NCBI RefSeq assembly: GCF_001625085.1
Contig: NZ_BDAW01000051.1
Location: 1 to 64,000 of the forward strand
DNA length: 64,000 nucleotides
Direction: 5' to 3'
From: Nocardia acidivorans NBRC 108247
GTDB lineage: Bacteria; Actinomycetota; Actinomycetes; Mycobacteriales; Mycobacteriaceae
Positions 52,188 to 61,524 of this stretch are shown here, in pieces (within the stretch, counting starts at the first letter, position 1; each line of letters starts with the position of its first letter). The translations under genes and the position numbers were made by a program. Under the pieces are notes generated by a model. That model was given only the letters and a program-made list of their open reading frames with translations, had not been told where the DNA came from and did not search any database.

Positions 52188-53075
52188 ATGACCGAGCAGC
52201 AGCCGACCGGCCCCGACGATGCCCGCGATCCCCGCGACCCTGTTCCAGATCCCGCAGCGACGGGCGGCGGGTCCGAGGGTGCTGAGCGGGCGGATTCGGG
52301 CCACGAGACGCGCGGCACGCCGGTGGACGGCGAGACCGTCGCGGGTGGGCAGGGCGGCGCGGAGTCCGCGCCGGGCGGGGCGGCCCCACGATCAAGTTCG
52401 GTGCGCGGTGGTGTGCCGGAGGCGCATCCGGAAGATCCGGCCGCACAATCAGATTCGGCGCGTGCTGGCGTGCCCGAGGCGAATGAGGAGAAGATGAAGT
52501 CGGCCGAGGACAGTCAGGACTTCGAGCAGTTCCGGGCCGATCTGGAGGCCGTCGAGCGCAAGATCGCGGGTGAGATCGATCCGGGTGTGCGCGCCCTGGT
52601 GGTCGCCGGTGCGGTCTTCGCGCTGCTGTTCTCGCTGGTGCTGCCGCATGCGGGCAAGGCGCGCGGATTCGATGTGATCCTGTACGACGCTGCCGCGCGG
52701 ACCGAGCACATCGGACTGCCCTCGCGGGTGTTCGAATGGTTCGTGGTGGTCTTCGGCATCGGCTTCTCACTGCTCGCGCTGACCACCCGGCGCTGGGTGC
52801 TGGCCTGGATCGCGGTCGCCGGATCGGCCGTCGGCAGCGTGTTCGGCGTCTTCTCGATCTGGCATCGCAACACCCCCGGCCTGGGCAATTACCATGGCGC
52901 GGGCCCGGGTATCGGCCTGATCCTGTCCACCATCGCGATCATGGTGCTGACCTTCCACTGGATCCGCGTGGTCTGGAGCCGCACCTCGGTGCACCTGGCC
53001 GCCGAGGAGCAGCGTCGCATCGCCGCCGCCGAGGCCGAGGAACGCGACCATCGCCGCCTGTTCGGCGACAAGTAA
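52188..53075 (+). CDS. Rv2732c-like conserved membrane protein
   Basis: A 295-residue protein. Residues 1-110 are acidic, Pro/Gly/Ala-rich and disordered. Residues 115-140 form an amphipathic helix (DFEQFRADLEAVERKIAGEI), and about four membrane helices follow (from VRALVVAGAVFALLFSLVL to IGLILSTIAIMVLTFHWI), with a short charged C-terminal helix. The position after miaB and before the DUF349 gene matches mycobacterial Rv2732c. Function unknown. Its last 309 bp are overlapped in antisense by the convergent MFS reading frame. Confidence 0.8.
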   Translation: MTEQQPTGPDDARDPRDPVPDPAATGGGSEGAERADSGHETRGTPVDGETVAGGQGGAESAPGGAAPRSSSVRGGVPEAHPEDPAAQSDSARAGVPEANEEKMKSAEDSQDFEQFRADLEAVERKIAGEIDPGVRALVVAGAVFALLFSLVLPHAGKARGFDVILYDAAARTEHIGLPSRVFEWFVVVFGIGFSLLALTTRRWVLAWIAVAGSAVGSVFGVFSIWHRNTPGLGNYHGAGPGIGLILSTIAIMVLTFHWIRVVWSRTSVHLAAEEQRRIAAAEAEERDHRRLFGDK

Positions 53076-54533
53076 CCCGCTACCGACAGAGCCCGGCCGC
53101 AATTCCATTGCGGCCGGGCTCTTCTCGTCGGTCCAGACCCGCACGCGATCGGGGCGGTAGGCCAGTCCGGCGAACATGGCCGCTATGCCGGCGATCGTCA
53201 TGAAGAGCCAGCCCGCGCGGTATTCGCCCAGGGTGTGATGCGTGCCCGCGCCGAGGATGGCGGTCAGGACGGCCACGCCGAGGGCCGAGCTCGTCTGCCT
53301 CGCCATCATGAGAGTGCCTGAGCCCAGCGAGGTTTGGTCGGCGGGCAGCAGTGCGGCCGATCCGAACAGTGGCGGCTGCAACAACGCCGTACTGGCACCG
53401 GCCAGGATGCCGCCGGGCAGGATGATCACCACGTAGGAGTCGGTGAATCCACTGGCCAGCATCCACCACGCGCAGCCGACCGCCAGACAGGCCCCGCCCA
53501 GCGCGGCCGAAGTGCGGGCACCGAATCGGGCGACGAACCGGCCCGAGAACGGTGACATGAGAAGGCAACTGATCGGCAGCGGTGCGACTCCGAGGCTGGC
53601 GGCCAGTACCGAGTAGTGCAGGCGTTCGGTGAGGAACAGCGTGATCTCCAGGATCATGGCCGCGAAAGCCAGGTAGTAGCAGAACACTCCGAGCGTCGCG
53701 GTGCGGAACAGCTTGTGCCGCAGCACCACCGGGCTCACCACCGGATCCGGGTGATGCCCGATATGCCAGCCGAACCACACCGCGAGCGCCAGGGAAACCG
53801 CCAGCATGCCGAGCGTCGCCGGTCCCGTATAACCCCATTCCGCGGCCTGGACGAAGACGGTGGTGAAGCCTGCCGTCGCACCCAGAATCAACAGTGCGCC
53901 AAGGGGATCCAGCCGCCGCCGCACACCCGGAGCGATATCCGGCAGCACCCGGAGACCCAGTGCGAACGCCGCGACCGTGAACGGCACATTCAGAAAGAAG
54001 ATCCACCGCCACCCGGCCTGCAACAGCAATCCGCCCAGCACCGGCCCACTGGCCGCGCCCGCCGCCGCGATCGCCGTCCAGATGCCCATGACGGTCGCGT
54101 GCTCCCGCCGTGGAAAGCTCGGCAGCACCAGCCCGAGCCCGGTCGGCACCAGCAGCGCCGCCGCCACCGCCTGCGCGATGCGGGCGATGACCAAGACCGT
54201 CAGATTCGGCGCGGCCCCGCAGGCGATCGACGCCAGCCCGAAAAGCGCTATGCCGATGAGGAAGCCGCGCTTGCGCCCGGTGTCGTCGGCCAGCCGCCCC
54301 GCTGGCACCAGCAGCGCCGCCATGACGATCGTGTACGCGTTCAACGTCCAGGACACCGCGCTCGTGGAACTGTCGAACGACTCCCGCAGCGTCGGAAAGG
54401 CGACCGTGACCGCGAAGAGATCGAGTATGGCCAGATACTGGGCGACCCCGGCAATCGCCAGCACCCGCCATCGCCGCCCGTCCGGTGCGGCCTCGAGCCG
54501 CTGACCTGCTTCGTTTTCCGTCGTCATAGTCAT
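52767..54533 (-). CDS. MFS transporter, DHA2-like, with read-through C-terminus
   Basis: A 588-residue frame. Residues 20-460 are a clear drug:proton antiporter with about 12-14 helices: LDLFAVTVAFPTLRESF (helix 1), LADDTGRKRGFLIG (motif A) and SGPVLGGLLLQAGWRWIFFLNVPF (motif C). After about residue 470 the frame passes the intergenic terminator and runs 309 bp in antisense into the Rv2732c-like gene, giving a His/Asp/Gly-rich tail that is not transporter-like. The original stop seems to be lost. It diverges from a GlxA/AraC-type activator, its likely regulator. Confidence 0.85.
   Translation of the reverse strand: MTMTTENEAGQRLEAAPDGRRWRVLAIAGVAQYLAILDLFAVTVAFPTLRESFDSSTSAVSWTLNAYTIVMAALLVPAGRLADDTGRKRGFLIGIALFGLASIACGAAPNLTVLVIARIAQAVAAALLVPTGLGLVLPSFPRREHATVMGIWTAIAAAGAASGPVLGGLLLQAGWRWIFFLNVPFTVAAFALGLRVLPDIAPGVRRRLDPLGALLILGATAGFTTVFVQAAEWGYTGPATLGMLAVSLALAVWFGWHIGHHPDPVVSPVVLRHKLFRTATLGVFCYYLAFAAMILEITLFLTERLHYSVLAASLGVAPLPISCLLMSPFSGRFVARFGARTSAALGGACLAVGCAWWMLASGFTDSYVVIILPGGILAGASTALLQPPLFGSAALLPADQTSLGSGTLMMARQTSSALGVAVLTAILGAGTHHTLGEYRAGWLFMTIAGIAAMFAGLAYRPDRVRVWTDEKSPAAMELRPGSVGSGLLVAEQAAMVAFLGLGGGDATLLLGGQVHRGAAPDHADPVEGQHHDRDGGQDQADTRARAMVIAQAGGVAMPDREDAEHAADGRSGDRDPGQHPAPGGQREQ
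53088..53124. terminator. Bidirectional terminator between convergent genes
   Basis: A perfect 13-bp stem, AGAGCCCGGCCGC (53088-53100) and GCGGCCGGGCTCT (53110-53122), with a 9-nt loop, begins 12 bp after the stop of the Rv2732c-like gene. It serves the plus strand and lies inside the over-long MFS frame. Confidence 0.85.
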
Positions 54534-54570
54534 GAGTTCGACTATCTGACGTAGACATTCACCTAACCAG

Positions 54571-54584
54571 TGGCAGAAATGCCA
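54571..54584. promoter_or_regulatory. Palindromic site in the MFS/AraC divergent promoter
   Basis: TGGCA-GAAA-TGCCA lies 38 bp from the MFS start and 44 bp from the activator start. It is followed by a TTTCTGACA half-like sequence. It is a candidate binding site for the AraC-type protein. Confidence 0.45.
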
Positions 54585-54627
54585 TGATGCGCTAGATTTC
54601 TGACAAGACCGGGGTTAGCGTGAAAAT

Positions 54628-55674
54628 ATGGAGCCGTACCACCCCGCAGCATCCGAGCGCCGCGACACCGCCGCACCGCTCGAAACGCCCACCTCGGCCG
54701 GGACCATCGCGGTCGCGGTGGCTCCGGGTATGCCGATCTTCGAGGTCGCGATTCCATACCAGGTGTTCTACGAGCCTCCGCTGGGTGTCGACCCGGATAC
54801 CTGGTATCGCTTCCAGCTCTGCGGTCCCCGCGGTGCCGATACGGCCGAACTGCGAGATCCCTTCGTGGCCTTGACCGCTCACGACTACGACGATCTGATC
54901 CGGGCTGATACGGTGATCGTCCCGTCCACCCCGAGCGTGCACCGAGCCCCGCCCGCCGACCTGGTGGCCGCGGTCCGCGCCGCCTACGAGGCCGGTGCCC
55001 GCATTGCCTCGCTGTGCACCGGCGCGTTCGTGCTCGCCGAGGCGGGCCTGCTGGACGGCCGCCGCATGACCACGCACTGGCGGCATATCACCGCGATGCG
55101 AGAACGCTTCCCGCACTTGGAAATCGACCCCACCGTCCTGTACATCGACGACGGCCGCATCCTCACCAGCGCGGGCACCATGGCCGGAATGGACCTGTGC
55201 ATCCACCTGATTCGCAAGGATCTGGGCGCCGGCGCGGCGAATGCCGCCGCCCGCTATCTGGTCGTCCCCCCGCACCGAGCGGGCGGCCAAGCCCAATACC
55301 TGGAATCCCCCGTCCCCACCTACCCCGCCGACTCCGGTCTGTCCGCCACCCTGCAGTGGGCCATCCACCGCCTGGACCAACCACTCACCGTCGCCGACCT
55401 GGCCCGGCACGCCAACACCAGTGAACGCACCCTGGCCCGCCGCTTCCACGCCGAACTCGGCGGCACCCCGCTGCAATGGCTCCTCACCCAACGCGTCATC
55501 CGCGCCCGAGAACTCTTGGAAGCCACCGACTTACCGGTCGACATGGTGGCCGACCGCTGCGGCCTCGGCACCGCCGCCAACCTCCGCACCCACTTCGGCC
55601 GCGAAGTGGGTCTGTCCCCGAGCGAATACCGCCGCTCCCACCGCAGCACCCGTCACGAGGTGATCACCCACTGA
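54628..55674 (+). CDS. GlxA-type AraC-family transcriptional regulator
   Basis: A 348-residue regulator. Residues 20-205 form a DJ-1/PfpI-like domain (IAVAVAPGMPIFEVAIPYQV; nucleophile-elbow position SLCTGAFVLAEAGLLDG retains Cys). The C-terminal AraC domain has two HTHs (LTVADLARHANTSERTLARR and MVADRCGLGTAANLRTHF). A TAGCGT hexamer ends 6 nt before the ATG, pointing to a leaderless transcript. It is divergent from the MFS transporter and probably activates it. Confidence 0.92.
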   Translation: MEPYHPAASERRDTAAPLETPTSAGTIAVAVAPGMPIFEVAIPYQVFYEPPLGVDPDTWYRFQLCGPRGADTAELRDPFVALTAHDYDDLIRADTVIVPSTPSVHRAPPADLVAAVRAAYEAGARIASLCTGAFVLAEAGLLDGRRMTTHWRHITAMRERFPHLEIDPTVLYIDDGRILTSAGTMAGMDLCIHLIRKDLGAGAANAAARYLVVPPHRAGGQAQYLESPVPTYPADSGLSATLQWAIHRLDQPLTVADLARHANTSERTLARRFHAELGGTPLQWLLTQRVIRARELLEATDLPVDMVADRCGLGTAANLRTHFGREVGLSPSEYRRSHRSTRHEVITH

Positions 55675-55693
55675 CAACCGGACTATCGCTACA

Positions 55694-55735
55694 GGCCGCA
55701 GCGCTCTTCGACGCCGATCATAAGAGCCTGCGGCC
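55694..55735 (+). terminator. Terminator-like hairpin after the AraC-type gene
   Basis: GGCCGCAGCGCTCTT (55694-55708) pairs with AAGAGCCTGCGGCC (55722-55735) with a single-base bulge, giving a ~14-bp stem and 13-nt loop 20 bp after the stop. Confidence 0.65.
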
Positions 55736-55842
55736 GAAGGCAATTACCCGCGCTACCCGGCGGGGCGGAACCGACGGGCATCGTGTGTATCGGGGGCGCG
55801 CCGTATCGAGGGGAGCGTGGCTCCGCCGAAGCCGTTGTGCGC

Positions 55843-56634
55843 CTACGCTAGTCCGCTGCCGAGAATGTATTCGCCGAGCAGGTCGTACCGTTCGGGATCT
55901 ATCCCGTCATCCAGGGGCACCGCGACAGCGACCGTGCCTTCCTCCTCGCCGACGAACAGCGCCGGATCATTGCAGTCGGCGAAACCGATGGCGTCGACCC
56001 CCGCGAACGCCGCGCCCCCGCACCAACCATGGTCCGCGACAACGAGATCCGGCATTCCCTCACCCGCCTTCTCCAGCGCCGCCAGCACCAGCCGAATCGG
56101 CCGATCCGAATGCGTGTGCACCGCCCCGCCCGCATCCCCGAGCGTCGCCACCCCGAGCGAGAAGCCGACCTCGAGCTGCTGCCAGCCGCGCCGCGTATAC
56201 CCGTCATACCCCGAGCCCGCTCCCGCCTCGAGCCCGGTCCCACCGGCTTCGACCAGCGCCGCCGCCAACCGCTGATAAAGCCGAGCCAGCGTCCGAGGAT
56301 GCCCGGTGGCGAACAACACCCGCTGCTTCTCCCGCAACGCCTTGTCGAACCGCGCCGCGTACCGATCCAGCGCCGCCACCGTCAATTCCGGATCAATGGT
56401 GTCCGCCCCGTACCGAAAACTCGCGCGCGGATCCACCCCCACCTTCCGCGCCATCAGCGCCAGAATCGCGTCCTGATCCCACTCCCGCCCCGGATTCAAC
56501 CCGAACATATAGTCCGGATCCCGATAGGCCAACCGCTGATAATGATCCAAATTGTTCTCGCGCGGCGTAGCCACCTGCCCCGCCATCCCCGTCGCGATCA
56601 AATGCGCGACAACCTGCTCCCGCGTAGGTCCCAT
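55843..56634 (-). CDS. Bacterial phosphatase-like protein (PF15698 type)
   Basis: A 263-residue protein. It opens MGPTREQVVAHLIATGMAGQ; internal motifs are FATGHPRTLARLYQRLAAAL, VHTHSDRPIRLVLAALEKAG and DLVVADHGWCGGAAFAGVDA, with His, Asp and Cys residues that could coordinate metal. It resembles the actinobacterial family labelled simply phosphatase; no reaction is established. The ATG at 56634 is chosen because upstream codons lie in low-complexity repeats. Confidence 0.65.
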   Translation of the reverse strand: MGPTREQVVAHLIATGMAGQVATPRENNLDHYQRLAYRDPDYMFGLNPGREWDQDAILALMARKVGVDPRASFRYGADTIDPELTVAALDRYAARFDKALREKQRVLFATGHPRTLARLYQRLAAALVEAGGTGLEAGAGSGYDGYTRRGWQQLEVGFSLGVATLGDAGGAVHTHSDRPIRLVLAALEKAGEGMPDLVVADHGWCGGAAFAGVDAIGFADCNDPALFVGEEEGTVAVAVPLDDGIDPERYDLLGEYILGSGLA

Positions 56635-56689
56635 ACCCCACACTAACCACGCCCCACCCCGTACCCCTTGCCCCCCAGCGCAATCCACC

Positions 56690-56850
56690 CGCCCCAACGC
56701 GCACGCCAGCCTCAGCCACCCCGGCCCTAACGCCAGCGTCAGCCACCCCGCCCTAACGCCCGCGTCAGCCTCAGCCACCCCGGCCCCAACGCGCACCCAG
56801 CGTCAGCCGCAGCGCCCCAACGACGCGTCAGCTTCAGCCGCAGCGCCGCA
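56690..56850. repeat. Degenerate tandem repeats upstream of the phosphatase-like gene
   Basis: The words GTCAGCC, CTCAGCCACCCCGGCCC and CCAACGCGC/CTAACGCC alternate about four times in 160 bp (units of roughly 40-45 bp). The array lies just upstream of the minus-strand phosphatase-like gene and may hold its 5' leader. The remaining sequence to 57229 has no supported gene apart from the palindromic element at 56947. Confidence 0.6.
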
Positions 56851-56946
56851 GTGACCGCACCCGAGTGCGCGTGTCCAGCACCCACATTCGACCGTTAGCA
56901 CCCGGCGCGTAACCCTCCACCCTACCGACCGGCAGGGCGCTCCGAT

Positions 56947-57001
56947 GTGCATGCACTCACGCAGGGGGTCACTCGACGTTTACCAGCGCCATTACATGCA
57001 C
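56947..57001. repeat. Dispersed palindromic element (55-61 bp family), copy 2
   Basis: It starts GTGCATG and ends CATGCAC (55 bp). The body, CACTCACGCAGGGGGTCACT then CGACGTTTACCAGCGCCATT, aligns over its whole length with the copy at 20888-20948 and, more weakly, with 36032-36086. Confidence 0.68.
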
Positions 57002-57229
57002 GCCCCCGGAACTGGACGTATCGGGCGGCCCTGGCGATGGGATTGGTTGCGTTGGCGCGGCTGAGTCCGACGAACGGGTACTCCAGGGCTGAACAGTCGA
57101 TCACCAGGAATCGATGGCGGGTATTCGGCTGAATCCGCGCCACAGGCTCCTGGTGATCGCACGACCAGATGAGGGTTTGTCTTGCTTCTTCTCGTCCTGG
57201 CGTCTTTTTGTCTTTGTCTCTACCGACTG

Positions 57230-58654
57230 TCAGCGCTGACTGACAGCACCCTCGGCGGCTTCGGCCCACTCACGCCACTGCTTGGCCTGCTCCAACGCCT
57301 TCTCCGCATCCCGCGTCTTCCCCGCGGCCTGTGCCTTGGCGGCCTGTTCCTCGAACTGGGCAACCCGCTCCCGGAACTGCGCGGCCCGGGCCATCGCCTC
57401 GGGATCGCTGCGCCGCCACTGCGCGTCCACCGCATCGCGCACCCGCTTCTCGACCGCCCGCAGGCGAGCCTCCAAATCGTGGATGCGCTCGCGCGGGACC
57501 TTGCCGATGGCGTCCCACTTCTCCTGCAGATCCCGTAGTGCCGCGCGGGCCGCGTCGAGATTCGTTTCGGGATTGAGGCTTTCGTAATGCAGCAGCAGTT
57601 CTTCCTTGGCGGTCGCGTTCTGCTCGAACTCCGCATCGCGTTCGGAGGCCGCGGAGTTGCGGGCCGCGAAGAACACGTCCTGGGCGGATTTGAAACGCTT
57701 CCACAGCTGTTCGTCGGCCTCACGGGGTGCGCGCCCGGCCGCTTTCCATTCGGTGAGCAGGTCGCGGAAGACCGCGGCGGTTCCCGCCCAATCGGTGGAT
57801 CCGGCCAGTTCCTCGGCGCGCACGCAGAGTTCTTCCTTGCGGGTCTTGGCCGATGCCCGTTCGCGATCCAGTTCGGCGAAGTGCGCACCGCGGCGGCGGT
57901 TGAACGCCTCGCGCGCCTTGGAGAAGCGACGCCACAGCGCATCGTCGACCTTGCGGTCCACGCCGCGAATCGTCTTCCACTCGTCCAGGATTTCGCGCAG
58001 TCGGTCGCCCGCGACCTTCCACTGGGTCGAATCGGCGGCGATCTGCTCGGCCTCGGCGGCCAAGGCTTCTTTGCGCTCGGTTTGCTCGTGCCGGGAGCGT
58101 TCCTTCTCCTCCTTGGCGTGCGCGGCCGCCTCGTCGGAGTGTTCGATAATGGCCCGCAGGCGCTGGGCAAGCCCGTCGATATCGCCGATGACCGCGGCTT
58201 CGGGCAATGTTTCGGCAAGCGCGGTGGCGGCGGTTTTGGTCTTGCGGGCGTCGGTGCCGGCGGCGAGGCGGGCTTCGAGCAGGGCCACCTCGGTGGCCAG
58301 ATCGTCGAAGCGGCGGCCGAAGTGGGCCAGGCCCTCGGCGGCGTCCCCGGCCTGCCAGGAGCCGATGACGCGTTCGCCATCTGTGGTCTTGACCCAGGCG
58401 GTGCCGTCCTCGTCGACTCGTCCCCACTGGCTGGGATCGCTCACACTCGGCACCACGACGGGATGCGGGTGCGGGGTCGCCGGGCCGGGAGAGGGCTTGA
58501 CGGCATGTGGCTTGGGGGCTTCCGGTTTACGCGGTGCGGGTCCCGGGCGGGGACCGGCGGCGGTGGCCGGAGACGGACGCTGGGCGGCGCCGGGCTGAGG
58601 CGTCGAGGTCGGTTCCGACTGGGTCGCCTTCTCGTTTCCGCTGTTGTCGCTCAT
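57230..58654 (-). CDS. DUF349 repeat protein (Rv2731-like)
   Basis: A 474-residue protein with a Pro/Ala-rich N-terminus (residues 1-75), a short globular segment ([20 protein letters not shown]) and at least three DUF349 repeats, each a helical block with a W-x2-I/V...LWKRF pattern ([57 protein letters not shown]). The last helix is rich in Ala/Gln/Glu and coiled-coil like. Mycobacterial Rv2731 is the positional counterpart. Function unknown. Confidence 0.85.
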   Translation of the reverse strand: MSDNSGNEKATQSEPTSTPQPGAAQRPSPATAAGPRPGPAPRKPEAPKPHAVKPSPGPATPHPHPVVVPSVSDPSQWGRVDEDGTAWVKTTDGERVIGSWQAGDAAEGLAHFGRRFDDLATEVALLEARLAAGTDARKTKTAATALAETLPEAAVIGDIDGLAQRLRAIIEHSDEAAAHAKEEKERSRHEQTERKEALAAEAEQIAADSTQWKVAGDRLREILDEWKTIRGVDRKVDDALWRRFSKAREAFNRRRGAHFAELDRERASAKTRKEELCVRAEELAGSTDWAGTAAVFRDLLTEWKAAGRAPREADEQLWKRFKSAQDVFFAARNSAASERDAEFEQNATAKEELLLHYESLNPETNLDAARAALRDLQEKWDAIGKVPRERIHDLEARLRAVEKRVRDAVDAQWRRSDPEAMARAAQFRERVAQFEEQAAKAQAAGKTRDAEKALEQAKQWREWAEAAEGAVSQR

Positions 58655-58829
58655 TGCTCCTCGTCCCTGCCGCGCGTCACGGCTGCCTGGTTACGCCCTA
58701 GCTCATCGGTCTAGCTGCTCCCATTCAACCAGGCTGGGATGCGAAATGCTGTCTTTGAGGCCACCTCGGCGGCGCGGCGACCCAGGTGGGGTGGGGCTGG
58801 TGAGGCGCGGTAGCGCTACGGTTGTCGGC

Positions 58830-59603
58830 GTGTTCTGTGTTGCGTCGCTGGTTCCCTCATCGCCCGCCCTGGTACCCGAGCTGGGGGGCGCGGCCGGAGC
58901 GGCGGCGGACAGCCCGGTGACGGTATTGCGCGGCGCGGTATTGAAGGCCGTCGGCGAGCTGGCGGGGCAGGCCAAGCGGTGGATTGTGGTCGGCGCGGCG
59001 GAGTCGGAGGGCGTCTTCGACGCGGAGTCGGACGGCGTCTTCGACGCGGAGACGGCGGGCACATTCCGGGGATACGGCGTCGATGTGCGGATCGGTTTGT
59101 CCGAGATCGCGAATCTGGAGAATCCGGATCCCACGCTGCCGTTGCCGGTATTGATCGGTGGCTGGCTGCGCGAGCAGGTCGCGCCGGACGCGGTGGCGGC
59201 AGCGCGTTTGGTGGCCGCGGGCACACCCGCGAAGGAGTGCCTGGAGTACGGCGCGCGGTTGCGCGCCGAACTGGATTCAGCGACCGACCGGTATGGCGTC
59301 CTGGTCGTCGGCGACGGCGCGGCAACCCTGTCGCTCGAGGCCCCGCGCTACCTCGATCCGCGCGCGGAGGCGGCACAGGCGGAGATCGACCTCGCCCTGT
59401 CCACGGGCGACCGGGCCGCACTCGCCAAACTCGACCAGCAACTCTGCGACGAACTCGATATCGCCGGACGCCCCGCCTTCCAGGTCCTGGCCGGACTCTT
59501 CACCGCCGATCACGCCAGCCCCGCGGTCGAAACCCTCTATGCCGCAGCACCGTTCGGTGTGGGCTACCACGCCAGCGTCTGGCATCCGGGCGGCGACGCA
59601 TGA
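58830..59603 (+). CDS. Rv2728c-like conserved protein
   Basis: A 257-residue protein with features of class III extradiol-dioxygenase-like folds: the opening [29 protein letters not shown], and [20 protein letters not shown], closing with [10 protein letters not shown]. Catalytic His pairs of true dioxygenases are not obvious. Residues 75-90 contain a tandem VFDAESDG duplication. A TACGGT hexamer ends 7 nt before the GTG start. It overlaps miaA by 4 bp, matching the Rv2728c-Rv2727c order. Confidence 0.78.
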   Translation: MFCVASLVPSSPALVPELGGAAGAAADSPVTVLRGAVLKAVGELAGQAKRWIVVGAAESEGVFDAESDGVFDAETAGTFRGYGVDVRIGLSEIANLENPDPTLPLPVLIGGWLREQVAPDAVAAARLVAAGTPAKECLEYGARLRAELDSATDRYGVLVVGDGAATLSLEAPRYLDPRAEAAQAEIDLALSTGDRAALAKLDQQLCDELDIAGRPAFQVLAGLFTADHASPAVETLYAAAPFGVGYHASVWHPGGDA

Positions 59604-60502
59604 TCACCCCGATCGCTGTCGTCGGCCCCACCGCCACCGGAAAATCCGATCTGGCCCTGGATCTGGCCGAACGACTACACGGCGAGATCGTGAATATCGA
59701 TGCCATGCAGCTCTACCGCGGTATGGATGTCGGCACCGCCAAACTCACCCACGATCAGCGCCGCGGCATCCCGCACCACCAGCTGGACGTTCTCGACGTC
59801 ACCGAAACCGCCACCGTCGCCTCCTATCAAACCGCCGCCCGCGCCGATGTCGAGGCGATCATGGCGCGCGGTCACACCCCGGTCATCGTCGGCGGCTCCA
59901 TGATGTATGTCCAAGCACTGCTTGATGATTGGGACTTCCCGGCCACCGACCCGCAGATCCGCGCCAAATGGGAAACCCTCCTGGAAGAGCGCGGCGTCGT
60001 CATCGTGCACGAGGCATTGAAGGCCGCCGATCCGGTCGCCGCCGCCACCATCCTGCCCACCGACGGCCGCCGCATGGTCCGAGCTCTCGAGGTGGTCGAG
60101 CTGACCGGTAAACCCTTCGCCGCCTCCGCCCCGCAGATCGGTGAACCTCGCTGGGGCACAACCATTATCGGCGTCGATCGGGAGACCGCCGCCCTGGACG
60201 GCCGCATCGAACTCCGCACCGCGAAAATGTTCGAAACCGGACTTGTCGACGAGGTGCGCACCCTGATCGACCAGGGGCTGCGTGCAGGCCAAACCGCCCG
60301 CCGCGCAATCGGATACGCCCAGGTCCTGGACTACCTCGACGGCGAATGCGACCTGGCCGAAGCCCAGGAGCGCACCTTCATCGGCACCCGCCGCTACGTC
60401 CGCCGACAGCGCTCCTGGTTCCGCCGCGATCAGCGCGTGCACTGGGTCGACGGCGCCGATCCGCACCTCACCGAAACCGCCCTGACCCTCGTCGAACCCT
60501 GA
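59600..60502 (+). CDS. miaA: tRNA dimethylallyltransferase MiaA
   Basis: A 300-residue enzyme attaching dimethylallyl to A37 of tRNA. P-loop [16 protein letters not shown] begins at residue 9, [17 protein letters not shown] is the substrate motif, and [18 protein letters not shown] is the C-terminal Arg-rich motif. Its product is modified further by MiaB. The ATG overlaps the stop of the upstream gene. Confidence 0.96.
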   Translation: MITPIAVVGPTATGKSDLALDLAERLHGEIVNIDAMQLYRGMDVGTAKLTHDQRRGIPHHQLDVLDVTETATVASYQTAARADVEAIMARGHTPVIVGGSMMYVQALLDDWDFPATDPQIRAKWETLLEERGVVIVHEALKAADPVAAATILPTDGRRMVRALEVVELTGKPFAASAPQIGEPRWGTTIIGVDRETAALDGRIELRTAKMFETGLVDEVRTLIDQGLRAGQTARRAIGYAQVLDYLDGECDLAEAQERTFIGTRRYVRRQRSWFRRDQRVHWVDGADPHLTETALTLVEP

Positions 60503-60536
60503 CCGGCACTGCGGCACGGTCGCCTTCACCCCGAGC

Positions 60537-60644
60537 GCTTCCCGCCGCCCGGCGCGACCCACTCGAGTGGCGACGCGCTACGGCGAAGTGGCTTCCCGTC
60601 GTCTGGCGCGACCGACTCGAGTGGCGACGCGCCACGGCGAAGTC
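60537..60644. repeat. Two 54-bp tandem repeats upstream of the methyltransferase gene
   Basis: Two copies start at 60538 and 60592; both contain ACTCGAGTGGCGACGCG and end CGGCGAAGT, with five scattered differences. Each includes an ACTCGAGT palindrome. They end about 20 bp before the -10 hexamer of the next gene, so they may affect its promoter. Confidence 0.78.
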
Positions 60645-60677
60645 CGGTGTGGCGGGCATCCGCGCTACGTTGCTCGG

Positions 60678-61499
60678 GTGACGCGTCGGGCGAATACTCG
60701 CAATGCATCGGTACAGGAGTGGCAGGCATATCTGAACAATCGCGCCAGACGTCTTCGCGACAACAGATTTCTGGTGCACGGTATGCGACCCATTGCCCGC
60801 GCGCTCGAATGTCATTGGCCGCTGGAGACTCTCGTGTACCGGCTGGGCGCACCGGAGCCGACGGAGTGGGCGCGAGAGGTGCTCGAGACCAGCGGGGTGC
60901 CGAGCGTGGGGCTGGTGCCCGAGGTGATGGCCGAGCTGGCCGAACCGTCCGAGCCGGTGCCGGAGTTGGTGGCGGTGGCCATATCGCGCCGCATCGAACT
61001 CGACGATTTCGCACCGGGCACGCCAGCACAGCCGCCCACCGTCGTGGTCGTCGACCGCCCCGGCGCGCCCGCGCGACTGGGCGCGTTGATCCGCTCCGCG
61101 GCGGCCTTCGGCGCGAGCGGGGTCATCGTGACCGGCTCGGGCGCGGATCATTACGACCCGCAGAGCGTGCGCGCCTCCGACGGCGCGCTCTTCGCGGTCC
61201 CCGTGCTGCGCGCCTCGGGTCCGGCGCAGTTGACCGCGTTCCGGGACCGGCAGCGGGCGCGCGGGATCGGCACCCGTATCGTCGGCGGTGACGATCACGG
61301 CGGGATCGCCCTCGACGAATTCGAGTTCGGCGACGCCACCGTGCTGGTCCTAGGTGATGACAGTGAATCGCTCGCCCCGGCCTGGCAGCAGGTCTGTGAC
61401 GAGCTGGTCTGCGTTCCGACCGACGGTTCCCTCGGGTCCCCGTCGGCCGCGGCGGTGGTCCTGTACGAAATTTCCCGGCAGCGCCGGGCGTTGCGCTGA
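60678..61499 (+). CDS. SpoU/TrmH-family RNA 2'-O-methyltransferase
   Basis: A 273-residue SPOUT methyltransferase. The N-terminal substrate domain (NRARRLRDNRFLVHGMRPIA) is followed by the trefoil-knot catalytic domain with motif 1 (VVDRPGAPARLGALIRSAAA), motif 2 (VLVLGDDSESLAP) and motif 3 (VPTDGSLGSPSAAAVVLYE). In canonical enzymes these contain N-x-GxxxR, E/D-x-xGL and SLN-x-S; here PGAPARLG and SLGSPSAA deviate, so activity may differ. A TACGTT hexamer ends 6 nt before the GTG start. Confidence 0.83.
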   Translation: MTRRANTRNASVQEWQAYLNNRARRLRDNRFLVHGMRPIARALECHWPLETLVYRLGAPEPTEWAREVLETSGVPSVGLVPEVMAELAEPSEPVPELVAVAISRRIELDDFAPGTPAQPPTVVVVDRPGAPARLGALIRSAAAFGASGVIVTGSGADHYDPQSVRASDGALFAVPVLRASGPAQLTAFRDRQRARGIGTRIVGGDDHGGIALDEFEFGDATVLVLGDDSESLAPAWQQVCDELVCVPTDGSLGSPSAAAVVLYEISRQRRALR

Positions 61500-61524
61500 C
61501 AACTCGGGTGTTGGGTGAGGACGA

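Noticed and set aside
56922-57269. A 115-residue minus-strand protein upstream of the DUF349 stop
   Set aside because: It spans the palindromic element and overlaps the end of the DUF349 gene. No family was recognised and composition is not convincing.
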